DNA of 64,000 nt, taken from NCBI RefSeq assembly GCF_000378985.1, contig NZ_KB905370.1:4834799-4898798 (forward strand), in the 5' to 3' direction. The notes beneath the pieces are model-generated. The model saw only the letters and a list, made by a program, of their open reading frames with translations. It made no database searches and was not told the DNA's origin. Below are positions 1 to 9,134 of this stretch, one piece after another (the first letter of the stretch is position 1; the number at the start of each line of letters is the position of its first letter). This DNA comes from Ensifer sp. BR816 (GTDB lineage: Bacteria > Pseudomonadota > Alphaproteobacteria > Rhizobiales > Rhizobiaceae). The translations under genes were made by a program, and so were the position numbers.

Positions 1-1047
<1,047 letters not shown>

Positions 1048-1136
1048 TGCCATCCCTGCCGTCAGCGCATTGATGCGCTGCGGTTAGGACGTTGGGCGGG
1101 GCAAGGTCAAGGAAAAACCGGCCCCGCGATCAAGAT

Positions 1137-3527
1137 TCACCGGCGCGCCTCGCGGCCCGAGCTCCGACGTGCGCTGCCGGACTGCTCGTCGGCGGGCCGG
1201 CCCTTGACGTGCTGCGCCGTCCGGGTCAGCGCCCAGATGGCCAGATCGTCGAGCGAGAGCGGCTTGCTGATCAGATAGCCTTGGAAGCGGTCGCAGCCGG
1301 CTGCCGTCAGCATGGCGAGCTTTTCCGGCGTATCGACGCCTTCGCCGATCACTGCCATGTCCTTGGCATGGCAGAGTGCGATCACCGCCTTGAGCACGGA
1401 AAGGGAGTGCGAGGCCGTGAGGTTGGTGACGAGCGCCCGGTCGAGTTTGATCGTGTCCGCGGCGTAGTCGATGATCTGCTGGATCGAGGTATAGCCGGCA
1501 CCGAAGTCGTCGATCGACAGGCGGAAGCCTTTGTGGCGCAGTTCCTCGATGTTCTGCCGAAGCTGGTCGCTGATCTTGACGGCGAACGTTTCGGTAAGCT
1601 CGATGTCGATCGATCGCGGTTCGAGCCGATGGAGGGTCGCGCAGTCCGACAGGTAGTCGCCGAGGGCGCGCGAATGCAGCTCCGCCGAGGAAATGTTGAT
1701 CGCCAGCACCGTATCTTGTCCGAAAAGGGCCTTCAACTGGCGGCAGTCGGACATCGCCTTGTCGATGACCCACCAGTCGATCTTGGTGAAAAGACCGGAG
1801 CTTTCGGCGATCGGGACGAATTCGTCCGGCGTCACGGGGCCGAGAACGGGCGAATTCCAGCGCAACAGGGCCTCGCAGCCGGTGACCTGGCCGCGCACGT
1901 TGACGATCGGCATGTAGACCAGGCGGAATTGCTCGTCAGGATCGAGTCCCCGCAGTTCCTCCTGGATCTGGCGCAGCCGCGTCCGCTTGTCGTGGAGCGC
2001 ACGCGAGAAACGAGAGGAGCGATTCCTGCCGCCGGATTTCGCCTGGTACATGGCGGCATCGGCATTGGAGATCAGTTCGGCGATGTTCGTCGCGTCATCC
2101 GGGCAGATCGCCACGCCGATGCTTGCAGTCACCGGATAGCGCTTGCCGGAAACTTCGAAGCCGCCATCGAAAAGGGCGAGGATTGCATCCGAGATTTCGC
2201 GGACGGTGCCTTTACCGGGGTTCGACCTCACCAGAACCGCAAATTCATCACCGGACAGGCGGGCGAGGACGGCAGGCTCCAGCTGTCTCCGCCGGGTGAT
2301 CGTCTCCACCGTTTGCCCGATGCGCATCGCAAGCGTCCTGAGCAGGTCGTCGCCAACATCATGGCCGTGCTTGTCATTGACGAATTTGAAATTGTCGATG
2401 TCGATGAACAAGAGGCTGCACTTCTCGTCCGAAGCGATCACTTGCTCGACGACGCCGGCCGCCAGCGCGTTGAAGCGGCCGCGGTTGTTGATGCCGGTGA
2501 GGGTGTCGGCCCAGGAGCTTTGCTGCACCAGGCGCAGCGCATTGGCAGACTGGCCATGAAGCTCGCGGATGTTATGGGTCAAACGCCCGATCTCGCCCGC
2601 TTCGTCCATGTCCCGGATATCGTCACGCTGGCCGTTCATCACCGCCGTGACATCGGCGTCGAGGCTCGCGATCGGCCCGGTGATGAAACGCCTGATCAAC
2701 AGCACGATCAGGAAAATGGAAATCAGGCTCATGGCGAGAGCGCCACAGGCAAGCAGCACCTTGCGGCGCAGCACTTGGGCCCCGAGATAGTCGTCCGGGA
2801 CGACGATCGTCGCGTAAAGCTGCGTACCGAGGGGCGTGCTCGCCGAAAGCCTGTCGGTGACGGCGAGCGGCCATGGTTGGAGAACGAGATCGGCTCCGTA
2901 CTCCTTCTTCAGTGCCGCCTGCATTGCGAGGAACCGGTCCGGCAGGACGGCTATCTGCATCAGCAGCGCATTGGTCTTGTTGCTCGGCATCGGCCGGGCG
3001 AAGGTGACCGGGTCGACGAAGAGGGAGTAGACGATCCGCGGCCGGTCGCCGGTCGGCTCGAGATAGGTTAAGTCGCTCAGCCGCTTGCCGGCGATCAGCT
3101 TTCTTGCAAGGTCGCGCTGGGGTTCGTCGATCTCGGCAAAGGGATCCCAGCTGTTCTCGAAATAGTATTCGGCTTCTTCTTTCGAGTTGAGGACCGCAAA
3201 GGAGATGTAGGCTATCGGATCCTCCGACAGCGACTTTATGCTTTCCTGCAGACGCGTGCCGTGTGCGGTGACGCGGTAGCGCTCATCGGCCTCGGCCACG
3301 AACTGGCGCAGGACGTTGCCGTTCAGCAGCGCGTTGAGGAAGCTCCTGCTGCGGTGAACCTCGTTCTGGAAAACCGCGGCCGCGTGCTCGAGCCGTTGGG
3401 AAAGCTTCGCCTTCTCCAGCGCCTGAATGGAGCGCTCCTGGGCGAAGTAGACCGACAGCGCCGCAAGCAGGTAGCCGAGAAGCACGACCGGAAAGATCAG
3501 ATAGAGTGCACGCTTGCTGAGGGTCAC
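1137..3527 (-). CDS. Membrane-bound GGDEF-EAL c-di-GMP enzyme, MbaA-like
   Basis: The 796-residue protein has an N-terminal membrane segment (about residues 9-29), a periplasmic region of about 225 residues, a second membrane segment (about 257-280), a HAMP-like linker, a GGDEF domain and an EAL domain. The GGDEF signature reads SGDEF at 425-429, so its first glycine is replaced. The EAL signature is intact (EALLRW at 552-557), as is the metal-binding DDFGAGYTS loop. Net phosphodiesterase activity is therefore plausible, but cyclase activity is not excluded. The start ATG overlaps the stop of the upstream periplasmic binding protein gene by 4 bp (ATGA), so the two are translationally coupled. 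Topology, length and partner match the Vibrio cholerae NspS/MbaA polyamine signalling pair. That functional parallel is inference. Confidence 0.9.
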   Translation of the reverse strand: MTLSKRALYLIFPVVLLGYLLAALSVYFAQERSIQALEKAKLSQRLEHAAAVFQNEVHRSRSFLNALLNGNVLRQFVAEADERYRVTAHGTRLQESIKSLSEDPIAYISFAVLNSKEEAEYYFENSWDPFAEIDEPQRDLARKLIAGKRLSDLTYLEPTGDRPRIVYSLFVDPVTFARPMPSNKTNALLMQIAVLPDRFLAMQAALKKEYGADLVLQPWPLAVTDRLSASTPLGTQLYATIVVPDDYLGAQVLRRKVLLACGALAMSLISIFLIVLLIRRFITGPIASLDADVTAVMNGQRDDIRDMDEAGEIGRLTHNIRELHGQSANALRLVQQSSWADTLTGINNRGRFNALAAGVVEQVIASDEKCSLLFIDIDNFKFVNDKHGHDVGDDLLRTLAMRIGQTVETITRRRQLEPAVLARLSGDEFAVLVRSNPGKGTVREISDAILALFDGGFEVSGKRYPVTASIGVAICPDDATNIAELISNADAAMYQAKSGGRNRSSRFSRALHDKRTRLRQIQEELRGLDPDEQFRLVYMPIVNVRGQVTGCEALLRWNSPVLGPVTPDEFVPIAESSGLFTKIDWWVIDKAMSDCRQLKALFGQDTVLAINISSAELHSRALGDYLSDCATLHRLEPRSIDIELTETFAVKISDQLRQNIEELRHKGFRLSIDDFGAGYTSIQQIIDYAADTIKLDRALVTNLTASHSLSVLKAVIALCHAKDMAVIGEGVDTPEKLAMLTAAGCDRFQGYLISKPLSLDDLAIWALTRTAQHVKGRPADEQSGSARRSSGREARR

Positions 3528-4564
3528 TGAAAATTCGCCAATGTGCTGATGATGCGTCGGCGCGCCTGGACCGACTGGATCGAGAGTTCCTGCTGGTACT
3601 GGCTTTTTGCCAGGGTCGCGGCCGGCGGATAGATCTCCGGATCGGAGCGCATCGCTTCCGGTAGAAGCTTCAATGCCGCGCTGCTCGTGGTCGGCATCGT
3701 CAAGGCAACGGCGTTGGCCGCGGCGCCTTCCGGCGAACCGATGAAGTCGAGGAACTCCAAGGCGCGCTGTTTGTGGGGCGAACCTGCGATAACCGAAACG
3801 CAGTCGAGCCAGGAAAGCGTCCCTTCCCGGGGGACCGAATAGCGCCAGAGTCCCGGCTTGCCGACCTTGTCATTGAGGACGTGCTGGTCACCGCTGTAGC
3901 CGAGCGCCATATGGATCTCTTTGCCGGTCGCCCCGTCCTGGATGGCGGTGATGACATAGTCGTAGGTCAGCACGGCCGGCGCCTGCGCCTTCAGAAGATC
4001 GAAGGCGGCCTTCAAGGTTCCTGTTTCGCTGGCATTGATGGATGTGCCGAGCAGCATCAGCGGCGGCACGAAGAGTTCGGTATGGTCGTCGAACATCGCG
4101 ATGTGCTTCTTGAGCGACACTGACGGCCGCATCATGTCCTGCCAGGAGGTCGGCGCCCGCGCGATGATATCGGACCGATAGAGAATGCCGACCGTTCCGG
4201 AGAAATAGGGCAGTCCGCGTCCGGCGCAGCGATCGCGCCACTTGGGCTCATAGTCGGCGAGCGTGGGCAAATTTGCCTCTTCAAGCGGCTCGAGAACGCC
4301 TTTCTTACCGAAAAGCTGCGCGCCGTTCTCATCGACGACGACGAGATCGATATTGTTGCTCGGATCGGCGAGAATCTCGTCGCGGGCGTCGTCGCTATCG
4401 AAATTGATCTGACGGATCGAGACGCCCGTCTCCTGCGTCCATCGGTCGATGAGGCCTTGGTCGATATAGGCTTCCCAGATCAGCAAGTTCAGCGTTTCGG
4501 CGCGGCTTGCGGCCGCGCAAAGCAACGTCGCCAGAAAGACGGATGTAGCCGCGCGCCTTCTCAT
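3524..4564 (-). CDS. Periplasmic PotD/NspS-like polyamine-type binding protein
   Basis: This is a 346-residue extracellular solute-binding protein of the spermidine/putrescine (PotD) class. The chosen ATG at 4564 gives a clean signal peptide (MRRRAATSVFLATLLCAAASRA) and has GAGGGG about 10 bases upstream. An upstream in-frame start at 4651 would add 29 non-signal residues. The mature protein begins ETLNLLIWEAYI, close to the N-terminal strand of PotD-like proteins. No ABC permease or ATPase gene accompanies it. Instead its stop overlaps the start of a GGDEF-EAL protein by 4 bp. This points to a sensory role, handing ligand status to the periplasmic domain of the neighbour, rather than uptake. 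The ligand cannot be read from sequence; a polyamine is the best guess. Confidence 0.85.
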   Translation of the reverse strand: MRRRAATSVFLATLLCAAASRAETLNLLIWEAYIDQGLIDRWTQETGVSIRQINFDSDDARDEILADPSNNIDLVVVDENGAQLFGKKGVLEPLEEANLPTLADYEPKWRDRCAGRGLPYFSGTVGILYRSDIIARAPTSWQDMMRPSVSLKKHIAMFDDHTELFVPPLMLLGTSINASETGTLKAAFDLLKAQAPAVLTYDYVITAIQDGATGKEIHMALGYSGDQHVLNDKVGKPGLWRYSVPREGTLSWLDCVSVIAGSPHKQRALEFLDFIGSPEGAAANAVALTMPTTSSAALKLLPEAMRSDPEIYPPAATLAKSQYQQELSIQSVQARRRIISTLANFQ

Positions 4565-4668
4565 TCCTTGCCCCTCGCCCTTCAACCCCCACTGGCAGAC
4601 GGTAACCGGCAATAATTTAGGAATGCTTACGGGGCGGCGCGAGCCATGCACCGCTCCGTCATGAGAGG

Positions 4669-5862
4669 CTATCGCGACGGGATTTTCGGCAGGAACACGG
4701 TGAAGATGCCGAGCAGCGGCAGGTAGGAGCAGATCCTGTAGACGAATTCGATGCCATGGCTGTCGGCGAAGATGCCGAGCACCGCCGCACCCATGCCGCC
4801 GAAGCCGAAGGCAAAACCGAAGAAGACGCCGGCGATGAGCCCGACGCGGCCGGGAACGAGCTCCTGCGCGAAGACGACGATCGCAGAGAAGGCCGACGAG
4901 AAGACGAGGCCGATCACCACGCTGAGCACACCCGTCCAGAACAGGTTCGCGTAAGGAAGCATGAGCGCGAAGGGAATGACGCCGAGGATCGACAGCCAGA
5001 TGACGAAGCGAGCGCCATAGCGGTCGCCAATCGGCCCGCCGAGGAAGGTCCCGGCCGCCGCGGATCCGAGGAAAAGGAACAGCATCAGTTGCGCCTGCTG
5101 CACGCTGGTGCCGAATTTTTCGATGACGAAGAAGGTGAAATAACTGGAGACGCTGGCGAGATAGACGTTCTTCGTCGCCGTCAGCAGGACGAGGATCGCG
5201 ACCGTCCAGAGGACGCGGGCCTTGGGCAGCGGCAGGGTCCGGCTCGGCACGGCGCGGCTCATGGTCGAGCGGCGATGCCGCACGTACCAGGTGCTGACCC
5301 AGGACAGCACGAAGAAACCGGTAACGGCGACCACCGAGAACCAGCTTAGGCTGCCCTGGCCGAAGGGCAGGACGATGAAGGCGGCAAGGAGCGGGCCGAG
5401 CGCGCTGCCGGCGTTGCCGCCGACCTGGAATAGGGATTGCGCGAGCCCGTGGCGGCCGCCCGAGGCGAGCCGGGCGACGCGCGACGATTCGGGGTGGAAG
5501 ATCGCCGAGCCGATGCCGATCAGGCTCGCCGCCAGCAGAAGCATCCAGAAGTGATCGGCATGGGCGAGAAGAAGGAGCCCCGAACAGGTCGACAGCATGG
5601 CGACCGGCAAGGTGTAGGGAAGGGCCCAGCGGTCGGTGACGATCCCGACGGCGGGCTGCAGCATCGACGCCGTGACCTGGAAGGTGAAGGTCAACAGGCC
5701 GATCTGCACGAAGTCGAGCGCGTAGTTCGCCTTGAGCAGCGGATAGAGCGCTGTCAGCAGCGATTGCATGATGTCGTTCAGCATGTGGCAGAAGCTGACG
5801 GCAAGAATGACGGAGAAGGCCGTCTTTTCCGGATTGATGCTACCAGCCGTGACCGAAGACAT
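4669..5862 (-). CDS. fsr: MFS exporter, fosmidomycin resistance (Fsr) family
   Basis: The 397-residue protein is a twelve-helix major facilitator. Recognisable Fsr-family stretches are SFCHMLNDIMQSLLTALYP near the N-terminus, VQIGLLTFTFQVTASMLQP, and HPESSRVARLASGGRHGLAQ around residues 125-145, all very close to Escherichia coli Fsr. Fsr proteins expel fosmidomycin and probably natural compounds from the cytoplasm across the inner membrane. The gene lies 104 bp upstream of the periplasmic binding protein on the same strand and is divergent from an AraC-type regulator, the obvious candidate for its control. The natural substrate is unknown. A fosmidomycin-type exporter in a genome carrying the isoprenoid pathway (dxs and ispH are in this window) is biochemically coherent. 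Confidence 0.92.
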   Translation of the reverse strand: MSSVTAGSINPEKTAFSVILAVSFCHMLNDIMQSLLTALYPLLKANYALDFVQIGLLTFTFQVTASMLQPAVGIVTDRWALPYTLPVAMLSTCSGLLLLAHADHFWMLLLAASLIGIGSAIFHPESSRVARLASGGRHGLAQSLFQVGGNAGSALGPLLAAFIVLPFGQGSLSWFSVVAVTGFFVLSWVSTWYVRHRRSTMSRAVPSRTLPLPKARVLWTVAILVLLTATKNVYLASVSSYFTFFVIEKFGTSVQQAQLMLFLFLGSAAAGTFLGGPIGDRYGARFVIWLSILGVIPFALMLPYANLFWTGVLSVVIGLVFSSAFSAIVVFAQELVPGRVGLIAGVFFGFAFGFGGMGAAVLGIFADSHGIEFVYRICSYLPLLGIFTVFLPKIPSR

Positions 5863-5970
5863 GAGGTGTTCCTTCCGAACGGCCCGCTTCGGAGCCTTTC
5901 ATCCATCTGTAAACGCCTTGCCGCTGGCCTGCTTTTGTGATTTGGTCGATTTCTTTCGCGAGTGGGCCAT

Positions 5971-6783
5971 ATGGAGAGTTTCGACCGTCACTACCTGCCG
6001 GAACTGCCGGATGCAGATCACTTCAGAAATCTAGAGTGGATCGAGAAGGCGAATGCGCCCGTCCTGGCGATCGGACGGGATTATGGCTGCGGGCTGATCG
6101 TGCCGTGGCACAGCCATAGCCGGACCCAGCTCTGGTGGGCCCGCTCCGGCGTGGTCCTCGTGCACACGGCAGACGGGCGATGGATGATCCCGCCCGGCCA
6201 TGCCCTGCTCATCCCTGCCGGAATGGAGCACTCGGCCGAGATGGTCAGCGACGTTCGCATGCATTCGATCTACATCGCGGCAATGAGTCGAGCGCGCCGG
6301 CCCCTGGTGCTGGAGGTGTCGGCGCTGGCCGGCAGCCTCATCGACGAACTCGTCCGTATCGAGAATGAAACGTCGTGCGATCGGCGCGAGCAGCTGATCA
6401 TGGACCTGTTGCTCGAAGAGATCCCGCGCCTCGCAGAGCGTCCGCTTGGCCTCCCATTTCCACAGGAGCGCAGTCTCGCCGGCCTCTGCCGGAAATTCCT
6501 GGAGGCACCTTCCGCCAGTGCCAATATCGATCAATGGGCCGACAGCCTCGGTATCAGCCGGCGTTCCTTCACCCGGTTCTTCCGCCGTGAGACGGGCATC
6601 AGCTTCGTCACCTGGCGCCAGCAGGCCTGCATCTTCGCCTCGCTGCCGCGCATTGCCGATGGCGAGCCCATCACCACCGTCGCGCTTGATGCCGGCTACG
6701 AGAATGTGGCGGCCTTCACCACCATGTTCCGCCGCATGCTGGGTGCCCCGCCGAGCCTTTATCTGCGCGGTCGCGATGTCTGA
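5971..6783 (+). CDS. AraC family transcriptional regulator with N-terminal cupin domain
   Basis: This is a 270-residue DNA-binding regulator. The N-terminal half is a cupin sensor (VPWHSHSRTQLWWARSG, then PPGHALLIPAGMEHS). The C-terminal third holds the two AraC helix-turn-helix units (IDQWADSLGISRRSFTRFF and ITTVALDAGYENVAAFTTMF). It is divergent from the Fsr-type exporter, with about 108 bp between the start codons, the usual arrangement for a regulator controlling its neighbour. The ATG at 5971 was preferred over an in-frame GTG at 5962. Neither has a strong ribosome binding site, so the exact start is uncertain. The inducer is unknown. Confidence 0.9.
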   Translation: MESFDRHYLPELPDADHFRNLEWIEKANAPVLAIGRDYGCGLIVPWHSHSRTQLWWARSGVVLVHTADGRWMIPPGHALLIPAGMEHSAEMVSDVRMHSIYIAAMSRARRPLVLEVSALAGSLIDELVRIENETSCDRREQLIMDLLLEEIPRLAERPLGLPFPQERSLAGLCRKFLEAPSASANIDQWADSLGISRRSFTRFFRRETGISFVTWRQQACIFASLPRIADGEPITTVALDAGYENVAAFTTMFRRMLGAPPSLYLRGRDV

Positions 6784-6839
6784 CTGAACGGATCATCGGG
6801 ACGCTTGACCGGCTGGCTAAGCGGGGCCAAACAGGGACC

Positions 6840-7799
6840 ATGAACAACTCATCCGTCGATTCCGGCCGCGTGCACGATGCACCGTCGAAGAACTGGGTCT
6901 ACCGCGCGCTGCCGCAGGCGCTCTGGCCCTATGCGCAACTCGCCCGTTGGGACCGGCCGATCGGCTGGCAATTGCTGATGTGGCCATGCCTCTGGTCGGC
7001 CGCGCTGGCGGCGGGAACCGCGGCCGCACTCGGCAGCTTCTCCCCGGCTCGTTTCCTCTTCCATGTCTTTCTGTTCGTTGCCGGGGCCATCGCCATGCGC
7101 GGCGCCGGCTGCACCTATAACGACCTTGTCGATCACGAGATCGACATGGAGGTGGCGCGCACCCGTTCGCGGCCGCTGCCGTCCGGCCGGGTCACACGCG
7201 CGCAGGCGAAGGCCTTCATGGTGCTGCAGGCGCTGCTGGGTCTCGTCATCCTGCTGCAGTTCAACGCCTTTACCGTCTTCCTCGGCATCGTCTCGCTGGG
7301 CCTGGTCGCCGTCTATCCATTCGCCAAGCGCTTCACCGACTGGCCGCAATTCTTCCTGGGGCTGGCATTTTCCTGGGGTGCCATCATGGGCTGGTCGGCG
7401 GAATTCGGGTCGCTGTCCTTTGCCGCCATCCTCCTCTACGCCGCGGCAATCGCCTGGACGATCGGCTACGACACGATCTATGCCTACCAGGATCGGGAGG
7501 ACGATGCCTTGATCGGTGTCCGTTCGACGGCACGCCGTTTCGGCGACAATCCGCGGCCTTGGTTGATCGGCCTTTACGGATTGACCGTACTTCTGATGTT
7601 TCTTGCATTCCTGGCGGCGGGCGCCGGCTTCTTCGCCCATCTCGGGCTTGTGGTGGCGGCTGTCATGCTCGGCTATCAGATCCTGGTGCTGAACATTCGC
7701 GACCCTGAGCAGTGCCTGGCGCTCTTCAAGTTCAACGGTGTCGTCGGATTGATCGTCTTCGCCGGGCTCGTGCTCGCGCTTCTCCTGCGCTTGATATGA
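6840..7799 (+). CDS. ubiA: 4-hydroxybenzoate polyprenyltransferase
   Basis: UbiA attaches the polyprenyl tail to 4-hydroxybenzoate in the inner membrane, an early step of ubiquinone synthesis. The 319-residue protein is strongly hydrophobic with several membrane helices. It carries both Mg-diphosphate binding motifs: NDLVDHEID (about residues 98-106) and DTIYAYQDREDD (about 214-225). The ATG at 6840 is preceded by CAGGGA. The gene stands alone between the AraC regulator and a repeat-containing intergenic region. The aa3 oxidase operon at 52-57 kb belongs to the respiratory chain that ubiquinone feeds. Confidence 0.96.
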   Translation: MNNSSVDSGRVHDAPSKNWVYRALPQALWPYAQLARWDRPIGWQLLMWPCLWSAALAAGTAAALGSFSPARFLFHVFLFVAGAIAMRGAGCTYNDLVDHEIDMEVARTRSRPLPSGRVTRAQAKAFMVLQALLGLVILLQFNAFTVFLGIVSLGLVAVYPFAKRFTDWPQFFLGLAFSWGAIMGWSAEFGSLSFAAILLYAAAIAWTIGYDTIYAYQDREDDALIGVRSTARRFGDNPRPWLIGLYGLTVLLMFLAFLAAGAGFFAHLGLVVAAVMLGYQILVLNIRDPEQCLALFKFNGVVGLIVFAGLVLALLLRLI

Positions 7800-7852
7800 A
7801 GAATCCTCCGGAGGATCCGGAGGATGCCGAGTTGAATTCGTGTGATGCGCGA

Positions 7853-7956
7853 CTACAGCGCCGTCGTCCTTTAGGACGCACAAAGGTCGCTGTAAGTCTT
7901 TGAATCTACGCATCGAGCTTTCCGAAAATCGAGTCCGATTTTCGGGCCGATGCGCT
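7853..7956. repeat. RIME-like rhizobial intergenic mosaic element
   Basis: About 104 bp made of two nested palindromes. The first has outer arms ACAGCG/CGCTGT and inner arms GTCCT/AGGAC. The second has outer arms CGCATCG/CGATGCG and inner arms CCGAAAATCG/CGATTTTCGG. The middle segment (AAAGGTCGCTGTAA...TTTGAATC) matches what I recall of RIME elements scattered between genes in Rhizobium and Sinorhizobium. The right end touches the stop codon of a small minus-strand ORF. A second copy lies at 44900-45006. Confidence 0.75.
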
Positions 7957-8059
7957 AAGCCCAGCTCGGTTCGGCGTCGGCTTTGCGCCGTCTGACGCTA
8001 TTGCGCCCACGCAAAGCGGCCCAAAGGGCGAAGAGGGGGGCGAGCAGGTGCTTGCGCAT
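7955..8059 (-). CDS. Possible 34-residue basic small protein
   Basis: The ORF reads MRKHLLAPLFALWAALRGRN, then a basic tail ending SWA, 34 residues in all. The reason to consider it is a textbook ribosome binding site: on the minus strand AAGGAGA stands 5 bases before the ATG at 8059. The N-terminal part could form a short hydrophobic helix (LLAPLFALWAAL) followed by an arginine/lysine-rich tail, as in small membrane-associated peptides. Its stop codon falls at the edge of the RIME-like repeat. I do not recognise a family. It could be a chance ORF with a good Shine-Dalgarno sequence. Confidence 0.4.
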   Translation of the reverse strand: MRKHLLAPLFALWAALRGRNSVRRRKADAEPSWA

Positions 8060-8177
8060 CGGTATCTCCTTCATTCGTTGCCTCGGCTATGAACCGCTTG
8101 TGGCAGGATGAAGGCGGGGCTGCTGTTTCCACCGTAACACCCACGGCGCCGGGTCCGCGTCGTGTCCGCGCAACAAC

Positions 8178-8208
8178 AAAAACCGGCCGCAGGGATTGGC
8201 CGGCTTTT
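8178..8208 (-). terminator. Rho-independent-like hairpin after the DUF6101 gene
   Basis: The stem CCGGCC (8183-8188) pairs with GGCCGG (8198-8203) and is flanked by A-rich and T-rich tracts on either side, so it could act in both directions. It lies 30 bp beyond the stop of the minus-strand DUF6101 gene. Confidence 0.6.
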
Positions 8209-8238
8209 GCACTGGAGAACGATGTAGTGCGGCACGCG

Positions 8239-8805
8239 TCAGTGCCGGGCGATGATCTCGCGGCCGTCGATCTTCATATGCACACCGAGCGTGCCGGTGG
8301 AGCGGCGCACGAGGAAGCGTGGCCGGCGCTCGGCGAAGAAGGAGTGCCGCCGGCGCGGTTTTACCGGGGCGGTGCGGATTTCACCGAGATGTTCTTCGAG
8401 CGGCCGGGCAACGCCGTCCGCTTCGACCATCAGCATCGGGATGCGGTAGGCCTCCGCCCAGGCACGCCAGTCGGCCGCTATGTCGGAAAGATCGTGCGCA
8501 ACGAGCAGCGGGATGCAAAGATCCGGATCGTCGTGATGGAGCTCCAGCGTCACAGTTACCTCTCCGTCGCCATGGTCGATGGCTCGCGCCGCCACGCCCT
8601 TGAATGCTCGCGCCGGCAAGGCGATCGAAAGGGGCAGGCCGCTGGATGGTAACACCTTGCGAAGGACAGCGCCACGCTGGTCGAGGCTGATGCTCACATT
8701 GCCCACATCGCCGCGCAGGACGTAGGACGCCTGTTGCGGAAAACGCTTCGGATCGAGCCGCAGCGTATTTCCGGCCCATGCCGGTTGAGAGAGTGTGTTG
8801 CGCAT
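8239..8805 (-). CDS. DUF6101 family protein
   Basis: This 188-residue soluble protein of unknown function resembles a family found mainly in Rhizobiales, which I match to DUF6101. Features are an N-terminal LRLDPKRFP stretch, a central beta-rich domain with many aspartates (LELHHDDPDLCIPLL), and a C-terminal basic block PRRRHSFFAERRPRFLVRR. No signal peptide or membrane segment is visible. It is transcribed away from the DUF1217 protein gene. The family label rests on memory of similar sequences and should be taken as moderate; no function is proposed. Confidence 0.75.
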   Translation of the reverse strand: MRNTLSQPAWAGNTLRLDPKRFPQQASYVLRGDVGNVSISLDQRGAVLRKVLPSSGLPLSIALPARAFKGVAARAIDHGDGEVTVTLELHHDDPDLCIPLLVAHDLSDIAADWRAWAEAYRIPMLMVEADGVARPLEEHLGEIRTAPVKPRRRHSFFAERRPRFLVRRSTGTLGVHMKIDGREIIARH

Positions 8806-9134
8806 TTTTTATCGCCCTTGTTTTCCTTGAGAGCCGGTTCCCGGTCTTCTTCTCGGGACGTTTTCGTCCTCTATGGGCGGGAGGATAGGCGGCCCCTCTT
8901 CCGGACGACTTAAAAATCGCGGTTAAAAAAACTTTGCGTCCTCCGATGGTTAGCAAAAGCCGAGGCGGCAAGGTTTCTCTTTCGTCAACAAGATTGCCGG
9001 CATTTTGCGGGTCTGCGGGCGGTCGGCGGAAAAGCCACGCACAAGCCTGTTGCGCCAGCTTCAAGCGATATGAAGAGACTTCGGGGATGTCGCGACTCCG
9101 GCTGTCCCCGATCCTTGTTGGCAGGGCGGCGCGC
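8806..9134. other. Divergent promoter region, 329 bp
   Basis: No gene is seen here. The segment separates the starts of the DUF6101 gene (minus) and the DUF1217 gene (plus). It contains an A-rich patch near 8910-8935, unusual against the GC-rich surroundings and likely part of the promoters. An ORF can be read through it in frame with the DUF1217 gene, but it lacks the family's conserved N-terminus. Confidence 0.5.
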
